DNA of 64,000 nt from Aedes albopictus (GCF_035046485.1 NC_085137.1:38608566-38672565), one strand, 5' to 3'; shown: positions 24,525-36,176, numbered from the stretch's first letter. The notes: a model not told the origin generated them from the sequence alone. Numbers and translations: made by a program.

Positions 24525-25635
24525 CACTCCCGTTCAAAAGTTTGGAATCACCCCCTTAAAAACATGTCATTTTTTAGGCCCATATCTCCGCCAATTTGCG
24601 TCCGATTTCAAAACCCTAGGTTTCATTCAAAAAATAATAAGTCAAAGAAACTTTGAACATGATTTAAAAGAAACTTTTTCAAAAAAATTGTATGCAAACT
24701 TAACCCAAAGTTGCCAAATTTCTAAAAAGTGAATATAAACTTACGGCAGTGTCGCTGGAAGTTGGGTTGACCAAATTTTGTGATGAGAGCGGTAATATGA
24801 CCCATTTTCTATTAGCTTTCAACTGCTTTTCACAGAACTTAGCTAAAAAATCTAGAAAAAAAGTTATTAAGTAAATTAATCCTTGATGTCATCGGCTAAA
24901 AGTTTGGGGTCACTATCGTAAAACATGGAAAAGTGATTTGGTGATATCTTCGTCATCTATAGTACAACTTTAATTATTTTTAGCTCATTTCAAAGATAAT
25001 TAGCTAAATTTACGTTTGATGTCTTTAACTTAACGTATTTAACGAAGTTAGCACATTTTACCACGCTTCAAAAAATGAGGCAACTTTACGTTAACTTTTA
25101 GTATGTAAATTTCAACAAATATGTGTGGTTCAATGTCTATGCAGTAAGTATCATTCATTTTGTTTCAAATAAGCCAAGAAGAATTAAAATTGAATGAAAG
25201 ATGATAAAGATATCAATAAATCACTTTTCCATGTTTTACGATAGTGACCCCAAACTTTTGGCCGATGACATCAAGGATTAATTTACTTAATAACTTTTTT
25301 TTCTAGATTTTTTAGCCAAGTTCTGTAAAAAGCAGTTGAAATCTAATAGAAAATGAGTCATATTACCGCTGTCATCACAAAATTTGGTCGACCCAACTTC
25401 CAGCGACACTGCCGTAATTTTATATTCATTTTTTAGAAAATTTGGCAACTTTGGGTTAAGTTTACATACAATTTTTTTTGAAAAAGTTTCTTTTAAATCA
25501 TGTTCAAAGTTTCTTTGACTTATTATCGTTTGAATGAAACCTAGGGTTTTGAAATCGGACGCAAATTGACGAAGATATGGGCCTAAAAAATGACATGTTT
25601 TTGAGGGGGTGACCCCAAACTTTTGAACGGGAGTG
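24525..25635. mobile_element. 1.1-kb fold-back MITE with ~430-bp arms and TA duplication
   Basis: The ends CACTCCCGTTCAAAAGTTTG and its complement lie next to TA (24523-24524, 25636-25637). The arms stay highly similar for ~430 bp and continue to pair more weakly toward the centre near 25080. A second AAAAGTTTGGGGTCACTATC motif sits inside each arm (about 24900 and 25240), echoing the terminal repeat. Translating either arm gives the same short peptide, a by-product of the palindrome. Tc1/mariner-type by TA duplication; superfamily otherwise unproven. Confidence 0.85.
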
Positions 25636-25752
25636 TAATAGCGCAACATATCCACTGGGGCTTAGCAAAAATATGCTTTTTCAAGAAATCTTGGAGCAAA
25701 AAAACATTTTTGTTAAACCTGAAGCTAGTTACTCAGTGAGTAACTTGGAGTA

Positions 25753-26542
25753 CCGTCGTGCGGGGCTTCTTTATACACTTTTTTATGGTTTTTCAACTTC
25801 ATGACATTATAACTCCCAGAGTAGTGAATGAATTTCCACAATTTTTACACACAATAATCGTGAGTATGTATGTAGGATGCATGCAAAATATGAACTAAAT
25901 CCATCATTAAACAAAAAAGTTGTCCATATACCAATCGGAGACATCTCATATATAACCAGAGTGGGGCTACTTTGGACATTGATAATTAAAACAAAACTGC
26001 AGTTAAAACTCCAGGTTTATTTAGAATACTACTTTGTACCAATACTGTTATATACTATATCATACATGATTTCAATAAATATATGTGTTTTTAAGTGGTT
26101 TTGTGCTACCTTTGATATTAGGCGCAGCGTGATATTGTAATATAGACATAAAGGCTGTCTGGGGTCATCAATCTTTTATTTAGGTCAAACGGTCATCTAT
26201 AATGTATATCAATGCAAATATTCGATTGTATATGCTACGTCGATACTTCTTGCACGAATTGAGCAACCCTATGAAATTTATGAGCTGTAGAAACAATGCT
26301 TACAGAGCAAATGTTCTGATACGTTATGTATATTTTTATGATTTATTCGATGTTTTTTCGGCTCCTGACAAGCAATAAAGGGTTTTTATGAAAAACAATT
26401 TCATCCAAATGAAGGGGAAAATATTGCGTCATAATAGTCCCAAATACATCAAACAGATTTGAACCATATTTGAAATTCAAAAAATCCATATTCAAAAGTG
26501 TCCAAAGTAGCCCCGCATTTCAAAAGTAGCCCCGCACGACGG
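25753..26542. mobile_element. 790-bp MITE with CCGTCGTGCGGGGC ends and TA duplication
   Basis: Inverted ends CCGTCGTGCGGGGCT(T/A)CTTT flanked by TA (25751-25752, 26543-26544). GGGGCTACTTTGGACA-type repeats recur internally (about 25960 and 26500), so the element carries reiterated subterminal motifs. AT-rich core with no transposase. Confidence 0.75.
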
Positions 26543-26789
26543 TAGCTCGTTTATACAAACATAAGGATGGATCCATTAGAAATTTTATACCCAAGTAACA
26601 TGTTCAAACAGTGATGGGAAATGTCAAAAAAATGTCATTTCGTTGTTTGCTAATTTCGCTGCACTTAATCGGAAATGTTAATCGGCGACATAATTAATTA
26701 TCCATAACTAATCAGCCTTATCGACTGGTGATGCGTACGTAAAGAAATTTTCACCAAAAGTGGTGTAAATAGAAAAATGTCATGATATA

Positions 26790-27243
26790 AATACCTCCCC
26801 TAAAGAAAAATTTCCACCATTCTTTTAAAACAGTCGTTACCAGTGCACAGTGTATAATACAAAAATTAAAAATCTAAAATAACAACACGTAGTAAGTTAG
26901 GTAAAATTTCCCATAAAACAATCAAATTGTACCCCACATTTTCTACTACACAGTACATGAAAAGCCACCCAGAAGAGCATTCTATATGCAAAAACTACAA
27001 AAACGATAGACGGTAGACACTAGTGAGTTTTTATCAATGTTTATATGTTAAATGTTCAATGTTAAATGTTCAATGTTAAATGTTAAATGATAAATGTTAA
27101 AATACATGTTTTCAGCGACCCTTGAAAAAGGCCAAATCCCTAGGCCGAAACGTCGGGAATGTAGATAAAAATCGTTCTTGAATCAAAGACTGAGAAAGCC
27201 ATCCCCCTTTTCCATCAAGTTCCCAGTCGTAAAATCCCATACT
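26790..27243 (+). repeat. left terminal direct repeat (pLTR) of the Penelope-like element
   Basis: Begins AATACCTCCCCTAAAG and ends AAAATCCCATACT. It contains an ATGTTAAATGTTCA minisatellite (27045-27105), the hammerhead-like cassette at 27119-27157, and AAAGACTGAGAAAGCCATCC near its end. Coding exon 1 starts 10 bases beyond it. Confidence 0.93.
27119..27157 (+). ncRNA. hammerhead-ribozyme-like fold in left pLTR
   Basis: Order of parts: CCC (stem I), TTGAAAA where the hammerhead core has CUGAUGA, AGGCC...GGCC (stem II), GAAAC, a minimal stem III, GTC, then GGG (stem I). Hammerhead motifs are known in Penelope-like terminal repeats, with exactly this GAAACGTC junction. The CUGAUGA box is altered here, so self-cleavage is doubtful unless non-canonical. 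The predicted scissile bond would follow GTC at 27154. Confidence 0.6.
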
Positions 27244-27252
27244 AAATCAATC

Positions 27253-27742
27253 ATGGCTGATTTACAACCCAGCTTTTTCATGTATATTAACAACACGTAC
27301 GATCACAGCACTGCACGATTGTTTAAAGAGTTTGCGTCGCTCAACACCAAACATAGCAACGCGCTAGTACGGAAAAACTTCCTCCTACAATGTCGTCGCC
27401 GAGGAGTTTTTCCAGCACACATAATCAACTCGCTAAAATGTGTCTATCCAATTCTCGAAGAACGTAGCCCCTACACCAACAAGCTACAGCGCATTGTAGA
27501 GCGTTTCAAAAAATCTCTGCTGAATGTTGAAATAAAACATACATTCTACAAGATCAATCATCTCCAGCGCAGCAGAGATAGCATCAAATCAGAGATCACC
27601 ACCCACTCCCCGGTGGAGCTCTATGCAAGGTTTTTCACCACTCAAGAGCAATCGCATGAACGAAACATCCGTCAAAACGAACGCAAAACAAACGCTAAGC
27701 TTCAACGACTAATAGCACTAGTTTACAGCATTTTTGAACTCG
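27253..27742 (+). CDS. Penelope-like ORF, exon 1 (N-terminal domain)
   Basis: Starts at ATG 27253 (context TCAATCATGG), just outside the pLTR; an upstream in-frame TTG lies in the repeat and is less likely. It encodes about 163 residues, basic and helical-looking, including YINNTYDHSTARLFKEF and the LQCRRRGVFPAHI region, the poorly conserved N-terminal part of Penelope ORFs. The frame stays open to 27858, but beyond 27742 it reads into AT-rich sequence without RT similarity. GTAAG at 27743 is a good splice donor. Joining to the acceptor at 28395-28396 keeps the frame (phase 1) and gives about 909 residues in total, near full Penelope length. Without splicing the RT would lack this domain. The splice is my inference. 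Confidence 0.75.
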
Positions 27743-28396
27743 GTAAGCTGATGATCGTTTTTGGTGTAGAAACATGCCCTGAGTTCGAAAACGCTAAGGA
27801 AAAAATTTACAGTAGAGCGGAAATTTTTTCGACTTTCCATATAAGGTTGATGTTTTGAAATCGATTTTTGTTCTATTTTTAAGCAAAGTCGCTCACTTCA
27901 CACATCTCATTCTCCGTAACCAATGTTCCGATTGAGCTGATTTTTTTACTGTAACTCGCCTACATATGATATGTCAAATAAACGTTGAGAAACAATTTTT
28001 AAATTGTTTTTTTCTTATTGAAAAAAAATACATTTCTTCATATTTTTTTGGAAAATCTGCTAAAATTTAAGGAGATCGTCCCCAAAACTCGCCAATATCT
28101 TGAATTTCATCAATCTGACGCAAAACCTGCATTCAGATGATCAAATGGTATTATATTCAGCTTTCAATTTATGGATAAAGATTTAAAATTGGTTGAACGA
28201 AACGCAATATATATGAATTTTATTAAATTCCATATTTTAAAAAGTTGTAAAACTCGATATTGAACTAAAACTCAAAAACTGTTCTACTTTAAATTTTTTG
28301 AAGCTCGGTTTCGAAATCAGCGCTAAATTATGCTTCAAAAATTTTGGTCGTTGGCAGAAGTTCACGACTTTCGTTTTATTTTGTAAACTAGTGTAG
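27743..28396 (+). other. putative 654-bp intron of the Penelope-like ORF
   Basis: Donor G|GTAAGC at 27742/27743 and acceptor ...GTGTAG|CA at 28396/28397, after a T-rich tract. The sequence is much more AT-rich than either exon and has stops in all frames. An AG five bases upstream (28390-28391) would be out of phase. Introns are known in some Penelope-like elements, which is unusual for retroelements. Confidence 0.55.
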
Positions 28397-30636
28397 CACG
28401 CACATCTGAGCAGTGGGACCCAACTCCCACCCACAACGAAAAATCCATACTGAATGCTACCCATGTGGAAATTCCGCAAGAAACACAAACACTGTTAAGT
28501 CTCGGACCAAAATTCGCTATTCCGACCGACATTACCACCCCGAAACACCTATTCCATATGATCGCCGATGTTGAATCTATTCTCAACACCTCACCATACA
28601 AAGCAGTAAGAGATTACAACAGATGTCGGATATCAACAGCCATGCAAAACCACATATCCAAAACCCAGTCCAAGAAACTTGAAGATCCCGTCTCCAAATT
28701 CTGCAAACATGCCGTCGAATCGACGAAGAAGTTTCTTGAGGACAACAAGGACATCATCATCATAGAGTCGGACAAGGGCAAAAGGATGGTCGTCATGTAC
28801 ATCGAAGACTACGACCGCAAAATGACGGCCCTGCTGAACGATTCCGTATACAACAGTCTAACCAGAGACCCCACACCAAAAATTCAACGGCAGAACAATC
28901 AGCTAGTCCAGCGCCTTAAAAACCTGGATCTAATCGACCAAACAACAGCTATCCGGCTTACCAGCAAAACAGCTACGTGTCCAAGAATTTATGGCCAACC
29001 TAAGGCGCATAAGGAGGGATTGCCACTTCGTCCGGTGGTTCCAGCCATAACCGCCCCCACATATCAACTGTCAAAATTCATCTCGAACATCATAACAAAC
29101 GGATTTAGAAGTGACTACAACATCACCGACAGCTTCACGTTTGCCACCTTCATCACCACAGTCACACTTCCTGCTGGATACGTCCTAGTCTCGTTCGATG
29201 TTGTCTCGCTTTTTACAAACATACCAAAAGAGCTCGTAATACGGGACATTATCATGAACTGGGACACCATAGGACAGCACACCAACATCAACCTTGATCT
29301 CTTTCTCGAAATAACAAATTTCTGCATAGACAGCAGTTATTTCAAATTTCGAGAAAAATTTTATGAACAGACTTTCGGCACAGCTATGGGCAGTCCCTTA
29401 TCCCCAATACTAGCGGAAGTAGTCATGGAGGTACTACTCAGGACTGTCACCAACAAACTGAAATTCCCTGTTCCAGTAATTAAAAAATACGTGGATGACC
29501 TTTTCATGGCATTACCAGCGGATAAAATCGAAGAAACTTTGCAAATTTTCAACAGTTACCACCAGAGCCTCCAGTTTACGGTAGAAAAGGAGTCCGATGG
29601 AAAACTGCCGTTCCTCGATACACTCGTCACTCGAAACCCGGACCAAACACTCTCCACACAATGGTATTCAAAACCTATATCATCCGGCCGCCTCCTCAAC
29701 TACCATTCGTTCCACCCCACAATGATGAAAGTCAACGTCGCAGCCAACTTTATCCACAGAGTTAAATCGCTCACCACCTCCAATCAAACTCAAAACCAGC
29801 TGGAAAACAACATATTTCTTCATCTCCGTCGGAACAACTATCCATCATCGCTCATCAACCGCCTTCTCTGCCGATCCAGAACAACCATCCCCCAGAACAA
29901 CCGACAAATAGAAAACACCACTCCGAACGTACACCTATCCGCAACAGATCCAATAGCAGCAGCATCCACAAGCAATCAACAGATCCAGAATCATCCATCC
30001 ACCGAGTCTCTCCAATATAGAAGCCTTCCTTTCATCGCACATCTCAGCCCCACAATCGCCAGCCTACTGAAAAACGATTTTCCTCAAGTAAGAATAGCCT
30101 ACCAAACACTAAAAAACACAAAAACGATATTAAGATCGGTAAAAGACCCTCTCCCCATACTTAACCAGCATAATGTAATCTACAGTCTAAGCTGTGAAAA
30201 CTGTCAACAAACCTACATTGGGATGACTAGAAACCAATTAAAAACACGTATGAACGGACACAGAAGCAATATACACGAATACACAAAACATATCCAAAAC
30301 AACAAGACACAAACAGATGAAGAGATGATCAGATTAGGAGAAAAAACAGCAGTGATGAAACACATTATCGAAAATAACCATATGTTCAACACAACACAAC
30401 CAAAAATCCTAGATAGAACAAACAGAACTGCAAAATTACCCATACTAGAAATGTGCCATATTGCCAGTAGATCCAACACAGTTAACCACCGTACCGATGT
30501 CGATGGTCTAAGCACGACGTATGCTGGACTTCTACACTCTATTAAAAAGTCCAATAGTCGGAAACGACACACCACCACTACCATAGAACAAATGTCAACA
30601 GAACAAACGGTTCAAAATCATCTTCCACAAAACTGA
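28397..30636 (+). CDS. Penelope-like ORF, exon 2: reverse transcriptase plus GIY-YIG endonuclease
   Basis: Reverse-transcribes element RNA and nicks target DNA. In frame from 28387; the first internal ATG is 28465, from which 723 residues are encoded (numbering used here). Visible: IIIESDKGKRMVVM (about 97-110), YGQPKAHKEGLPLRPVV in the fingers (about 175), SFDVVSLFTNIP (about 243) carrying the first catalytic Asp, GTAMGSPLSPILAE (about 308), and YVDD (342-345) with the other two catalytic Asps. KLPFLDTLV follows. The C terminus has a GIY-YIG nuclease: VIYSLSCENC with a CxxC pair, then TYIGMTRNQLKTRMNGH (about 583-599). This RT order and nuclease are diagnostic for Penelope-like elements of the endonuclease-bearing type. 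No frameshift or stop. TGA at 30634-30636 precedes the right pLTR by 20 bases. Confidence 0.95.
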
Positions 30637-30656
30637 GAACGCACCCTAAAATGACC

Positions 30657-31110
30657 AATACCTCCCCTAAAGAAAAATTTCCACCATTCTTTTAAAACAG
30701 TCGTTACCAGTGCACAGTGTATAATACAAAAATTAAAAATCTAAAATAACAACACGTAGTAAGTTAGGTAAAATTTCCCATAAAACAATCAAATTGTACC
30801 CCACATTTTCTACTACACAGTACATGAAAAGCCACCCAGAAGAGCATTCTATATGCAAAAACTACAAAAACGATAGACGGTAGACACTAGTGAGTTTTTA
30901 TCAATGTTTATATGTTAAATGTTCAATGTTAAATGTTCAATGTTAAATGTTAAATGATAAATGTTAAAATACATGTTTTCAGCGACCCTTGAAAAAGGCC
31001 AAATCCCTAGGCCGAAACGTCGGGAATGTAGATAAAAATCGTTCTTGAATCAAAGACTGAGAAAGCCATCCCCCTTTTCCATCAAGTTCCCAGTCGTAAA
31101 ATCCCATACT
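30657..31110 (+). repeat. right terminal direct repeat (pLTR) of the Penelope-like element
   Basis: Same sequence and length as the left copy, beginning 20 bases after the stop codon of the RT ORF and ending at the right target duplication. Confidence 0.93.
30986..31024 (+). ncRNA. hammerhead-ribozyme-like fold in right pLTR
   Basis: Identical second copy of the cassette in the left repeat, at the constant 3867-base offset. Two copies one element apart are what would release unit-length RNA if the fold is active. Confidence 0.6.
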
Positions 31111-31191
31111 ATGTCATGATATATTTTTTTTTCATTCAATTCCGCGACATTTTCCATTCCTGTTTTTAAACAACAAACAATAAGTGAAGAA

Positions 31192-31390
31192 TTTCAACTA
31201 CAGCAGGCGAGTGAACTATTGAAGTGGCTACGTAGCTTGGAGGAGTTACACACGGCCTCCTAGCGATTTGGGAGTAGTGGGTTCGATTCCCACAGGAGCA
31301 CTTGCATTTATTTTAACAATCTAAATTTCAAATTGTCCGACAATTTGATTCTGTTGTGTACGGTACACATGGACGTCAAAGAATTTTAAC
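31192..31390 (+). mobile_element. tRNA-derived SINE with 10-bp TSD
   Basis: A tRNA-like head with a perfect B box GGTTCGATTCC (about 31280-31290) and a rough A box (TAGCTTGGAGG, about 31233-31243). AAGTGAAGAA flanks it at 31182-31191 and 31391-31400. The clover-leaf is poor outside the T arm, so this is not a functional tRNA gene. It lies 70 bp downstream of the Penelope-like element. Confidence 0.6.
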
Positions 31391-31828
31391 AAGTGAAGAA
31401 GATTGAAACAGGTTCTTAGAACGTTCATAAACCCAAAATAGAATCAGTTTGGTTTTGTGACGGTTCTTAAAAACTCTTCAAATTATAACATTGCTACAGG
31501 TACACCGAGGCAAGTTGAAACGCGAAGTTTTGAAAAAGAAATCAATACAATTTGGAGCAATTTTCTTTAACAAAAGATTGCTTGATTGTAAAACTATGTG
31601 TTATGCCATAGAATTGTTTATCTTGATTAGAAAACATTCAGTTAACCCTCTGTTTTTACTTTCCTCATCCGTTTCAACTTGCCCCAGTGTACTTTATCAA
31701 GTCGAATAAGAATATTGAATCCATAGCAAGAGCATACACGGAAGATCAGAAAAGATAGCAATTCATGTAATGTAGTGCTGTTATTGGTTTAATGATACTC
31801 GTACGTTGCTTCCACCTTTATCATAACT

Positions 31829-32402
31829 CAGGAACGAAAAAAAGTGCATTCGAAAAATTTCAGCGATCAAAGCTTATGAAATTACCTTCTTAAATTTTTT
31901 TTTGTAAATTTCCCGCAAGTTCGGACATAGTTTTCCGGCTTTTCTTTATGAATTTTCTCAACGGTAGAAAATTTTGTGGAAAACTTTTTCAATTTCATAT
32001 TTTTTTGATTTCTGGGAAAATTTGCTTTCATTTTCTAAACAACTTTGTTTCTATGATGCTTCGTTCTTGATTTATGATTTTACAAAGAAAAGACTTATTT
32101 GGCATACTTGGACAAAATTGACCATAATTCAAAAACGAAAAAAAAGTGCATTCCAAAAATTTCAGCGTTTAAAGCTTATAAAATTAACTTCTCAAAAATA
32201 TTTTCTTGAAAATTTTCCACGAGTTCAGGCATAGTTTTTCCGGCTTTTCTTTACAAATTTTCTTTTTGTTTTCTTTACAAAGTTTTCTTTTTGTGGAAAA
32301 CTTTTTCCAGTTCATTTTTTTGGATTTCTGAGAAAATTTGCTTTCATTTTCTAAAAAAAAATGTTACTACGATGCTTCTTTCTTGAATTATGATTTTTCA
32401 AA
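31829..32402 (+). repeat. diverged ~300-bp tandem duplication
   Basis: ACGAAAAAAAGTGCATTC, TTTCAGCG, AAAGCTTAT(G/A)AAATTA, CGGCTTTTCTTTA, GTGGAAAACTTTTTC and GAAAATTTGCTTTCATTTTC appear in the same order in two units offset by about 300 bases (starts near 31831 and 32131). No known family. The 86-codon frame at 31974 is an AT-rich chance frame. Confidence 0.65.
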
Positions 32403-35222
32403 GTAAATAGTGTCAGGGGAAAACAAACAATTTCCACCTGAGTTTTCCGGGATAATAGGCAACCCTGATTTTTTTTCAATTTTTTTTTGTTCATATATCC
32501 ATGAGCCCTGCATGTTGAAAAGTTTCATGAAAATCTGAGACCCTTACGGTAATAAAAAAAATGCCCGAGTGACAAACTGATTCCAAACTAATAGCGTGGA
32601 AGAAAGCAGGCCTCAAACAAATAATATTTACTATGATGGTTTAGTGCTCGTGATAATTTCCGCTAAGAATTCCACCCAATACCGTTATTTTACCTGTTTT
32701 AAGCGCATACACTATTGACTGTTCAACCTCCATTATCAAATCCGATTAACATCCCCGTCAATTAGATGCAACCCAAATCAAATGCATCCAACCGAATCCT
32801 TTCGCATTTGCAATTGTGTTGCACTGCCTCGAGACCATAAATTAGCTTCCTTCCCAGCCAGCGCCAGCGTCACCATCATCTTCAACAATCGAAAACCAAT
32901 TTATCCTGATTAGAGCTGATTTGAATTCATTTCCATCGAGCGTTCTGAAGAAGTTTGCATTCGATTGCGTTCCAGTTCAAACCATTTGCTTGCTTGGGTT
33001 AGTCACCTACTTCCGATCTGAAATGAATGTAGAACACCGACCGACAGAAGCCGTTATATTCTACTTCGGAAGCAACCACAGAAAGGGTGACAATCCTTTG
33101 CCTAGTACATCGTTCGTAAGGATACGCTTCATCGGGCAAAGACACTTATTGTAGCAATAATGTGCCACCGGGACGGTAGCAGAAGGAAAACCCATAATTC
33201 TTATAAATATGACATCACGATGAATGGATAATGCCGCCTAATCCCGGGGCTTTGGGAGTTTTAAATTTCACACAAACAACAATATTGTCGCATGTTTTCA
33301 GTTTTGAAGATGCTCATAGTTTAGAAAGGGTGTTTTGTACTGATGGCATGTGGGTATCGCGAAATTCTATTGGCGCAGGCACGCTTATCTAGAACATGTC
33401 AGTTGAGCTTGCAACACAGAATTCCTCACGATTCAAGAATTTAAATCAAATTCAAATTTCCCACGAGGATCCAGCCCAGATTAATTGGCCTCGATTAATC
33501 AGCAAAATATTTGCAATTTTCCCACCACAAACGCGGTCAGTTTTTGCAGAATATTTCGCAAATCGGATCACACCACACCACCCCTAAAGCAAACATCACG
33601 TTCCCCAATACTGCACGTCACACGCCTCTATGATCAATTATATTCAAATATTTGCACAAACCACATTTGTTCTGGCTAATTCACCAAGCGAAACATCCAA
33701 ACTGCTACCGGAGTCTGTGCTATTTTACCTCGCATTGAAGCACAAATATTCAGACCAGGTCGATTCAATCCGGTGATAAATTGGCAAATATTTATCACCC
33801 GACGACGACGTTCCGTTTTCCCGGATTGTTGTGCGAGATTGTGTCCCAATAATGCTGATACGTCACTCGAATGGGACTTTCTGTGCCAGGAGGTCATCTG
33901 TAGAAGAGGAAATGCAACACGCCTAAAACTGGACTGGTAGATTGCGGTAGTTTGTCATTCGGTTCTGGCGTTATCGGACCTTTTTCCGAATTGGGAAATG
34001 TGATACGACACGACAGCTGCGACATACTTCTGAAACAGGTAACAAAAGGAAAGAAAGGTGTGCAGACTTTTTTTTTCGGAAAGGGTTGGGTCCAAGACTT
34101 ACCTAACAGGTCAACGAGCGGATGAGAAAATTTAGCCAAATAGCCTACCTGTCCTTAGTTAATGAATAAAATGTCACCATTCATTGGTCAAACCAGAACC
34201 GATTTCGGGCAAAATAAACATTTTACCGTTGAGCACTTTATTTTCGGTTCGAGTAACATCAACAACAACACAGCAATAACCGGTCAACCCGTTTTCGAGG
34301 ATCTTACGAGCGGACAAAGGTCAGACCGTATGTCTTTTGATCGATTATTTTATTCGAAGTTGGTTGAAAAAAGGTACGTTTCAGAGTTGGAGTTTTGAAA
34401 AGGGTTTCCACTTGAGTGGTGTGTTTTGTGCTGTTATTTAAACATTTGTCACACACAAACAAAGAACAGTACCATGCTTCTTGGGTTTCAGGAAACGATG
34501 AGGGAAACCACGGGTTTTATGTGCTTTTCAGACAAAAAAATGCTACAAGTAATTTCACGCGCGGTGCTGTTATTGGTCGTGGTTGTTATATCACGTTATA
34601 CAAACTAGCTTTTTCACCGTCACAAGACGAAATGACCATTCGCGAGCATCATCATGTCATGTCATTGAGAAATGATAATCAAACGTCCATGGCGGACACT
34701 TCCGCATTGTCTCAAAATAAAACTCACATGATTCAATTAAAATCAGCCTGGTCATTGCGTTTAACAGATACAATAAACACATATGCATAATTTGAGGATT
34801 CACACAATTACGAAAACCTTCAATGTGCTCGCAATGTTTATGAAACGCTCCGTCATGACCGAACGAGTATTAATCTTTCTGTCATTGTCACGAGGATCAC
34901 ATTGATGCATCCCAGTACTGAAATTCACGTTCATGGTTGCGGGTGGAACATTTATCCCTGGAGATTCAAATTCCACATTTTACAAAAAAAAACTCGATAT
35001 GTACTGCAAGTCAGCGTTCTAATCACGTCGACACTGATAAAAACTTATTTTTTTATCACCCAGTCTCCGCGCTTTCCAATTCGTTCCGCCTACAACATAA
35101 CACCAGAGAAGACTAAATCTCACACACGTCACCCATCATCATTGTTTTGTGACCGTCACCTCTGATAAGATTGTCATGACTCTCTTTTTCACAAGCAGAG
35201 ACACGCATAACGATCTGAGACT
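32403..35222. other. unique DNA, no gene recognised
   Basis: GC-balanced from about 32700, with several frames of 60-124 codons on both strands. None shows a domain, signal peptide or splice pattern I can defend. It may be intronic or regulatory host DNA. Confidence 0.4.
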
Positions 35223-35352
35223 TTGCACCTACAGTGGTGGTAATGTTCCTGTAATGGTGGGTACCATAAAGATTCAATGGGATGCGCCACTATAGGAACC
35301 AATGTTAAATTTTACCACCATAACAGGAACCTTGAACCTATAGTTGGTGCAA
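35223..35352. mobile_element. 130-bp MITE-like element with imperfect inverted ends
   Basis: Left TTGCACCTACAG...GTTCCTGTAATGGTGG pairs with right CCACCATAACAGGAAC...GGTGCAA. The ends match at TTGCACC and again at GTTCCTGT.ATGGTGG. No clear target duplication. Confidence 0.45.
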
Positions 35353-35632
35353 GTGATTTATTAGACAAAAGTGGAATAAACGATAATTGATTAGTAGTGT
35401 AACTTTGCATCACTATATTGAACTCGATTTGTAGGGTATCCGTAACCCTATTTTATGGAACTCACTCTCTTGCGCGAGCGTATAGTATAGCGCATGTGTG
35501 AGTCGATGACCGATGTCCACCGAAGCAGTGGTCACAGGACTACGGCACATCTATTCGTGGTTGACGTCCGCGCTACCCCGCTGAGTGGTCATCTATATTA
35601 GAGTAAGCGAAGCGTAGGAAGTGTATACTGTA

Positions 35633-35673
35633 GACCGATTGAAACGCACATCGTTTGTGCGTTTCAATCGGTC
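35633..35673. repeat. perfect 18-bp-stem hairpin
   Basis: GACCGATTGAAACGCACA and its exact complement separated by five bases. It lies in a GC-balanced segment that resembles an untranslated exon. Confidence 0.8.
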
Positions 35674-35920
35674 GTGTGCGAGTTGGTGGAAGGAAAGAAA
35701 AATATTCCGGCTGGTGGATTTCTGCACAACTCCGAAAGTGCAGCTTAGTGAAATTGCATTAAGATCACTGTGCATCCATAGTGTCCGAGCAGTGTTTTTA
35801 AAAGCCTTCAAGTGATCCGACAAAGCTGGTTGATTGCCCACCAACTCAGGGAAGACACCAAGTGCATTGTAGTGCAGCTTTCCATCAGCGACGGTGGAAA
35901 ATCCTTCGCAACGGAACGGG
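35674..35920 (+). other. possible non-coding first exon
   Basis: GC-balanced sequence ending CAACGGAACGG|GTAAGC at 35920/35921, a fair splice donor, after which composition drops sharply to AT-rich. It has no long frame. The composition break at a donor suggests a 5' UTR exon, but nothing downstream in the window confirms a gene. Confidence 0.25.
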
Positions 35921-36176
35921 TAAGCCCTAACAATAGTGTTTATGTTTTTCTTAGCAAATTTAAATGAAGAACTACAGATTGACGTTTTCAGACTTTTTAT
36001 TTTATGTTATTATCATTATTATTCAATTTTTTTACTACAAGGAGCTACTAATAGCACTACTATTGGTACTTTTACTCTAGGAGAATTTTGATATAGGGTG
36101 GAGGATTTTTGGAGATATTTATAACAAAATTCCTAAAATTGTCAACGAAATTTTACAGAGTTACATTATAAATTTA

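Larger units (their letters stand above)
26790..31110 (+). mobile_element. full-length Penelope-like element
   Basis: 454-bp direct terminal repeats (26790-27243 and 30657-31110) enclose RT and GIY-YIG coding sequence. The whole is bounded by ATGTCATGATATA at 26777-26789 and 31111-31123, a 13-bp target duplication. The two repeats keep a constant 3867-base offset and read as identical by eye, implying recent insertion. Penelope-like elements form a class distinct from LTR and LINE elements and use a GIY-YIG rather than an AP-like or integrase nuclease. This copy looks intact. Confidence 0.95.

Noticed and set aside
24490..25655. Two similar peptides (80 and 122 codons) suggesting a duplicated gene
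   Set aside because: They are the two arms of one palindromic MITE, so the same sequence is simply read on both strands.
27746..27775. CTGATGA...GAAAC in the Penelope intron as a canonical hammerhead core
   Set aside because: The box and GAAAC occur in order, but no stem II or stem I pairing is possible around them.
26790..31110. LTR retrotransposon or endogenous virus, because of the long direct repeats
   Set aside because: The RT is of Penelope type with a C-terminal GIY-YIG nuclease; there is no gag, protease, integrase or envelope sequence.
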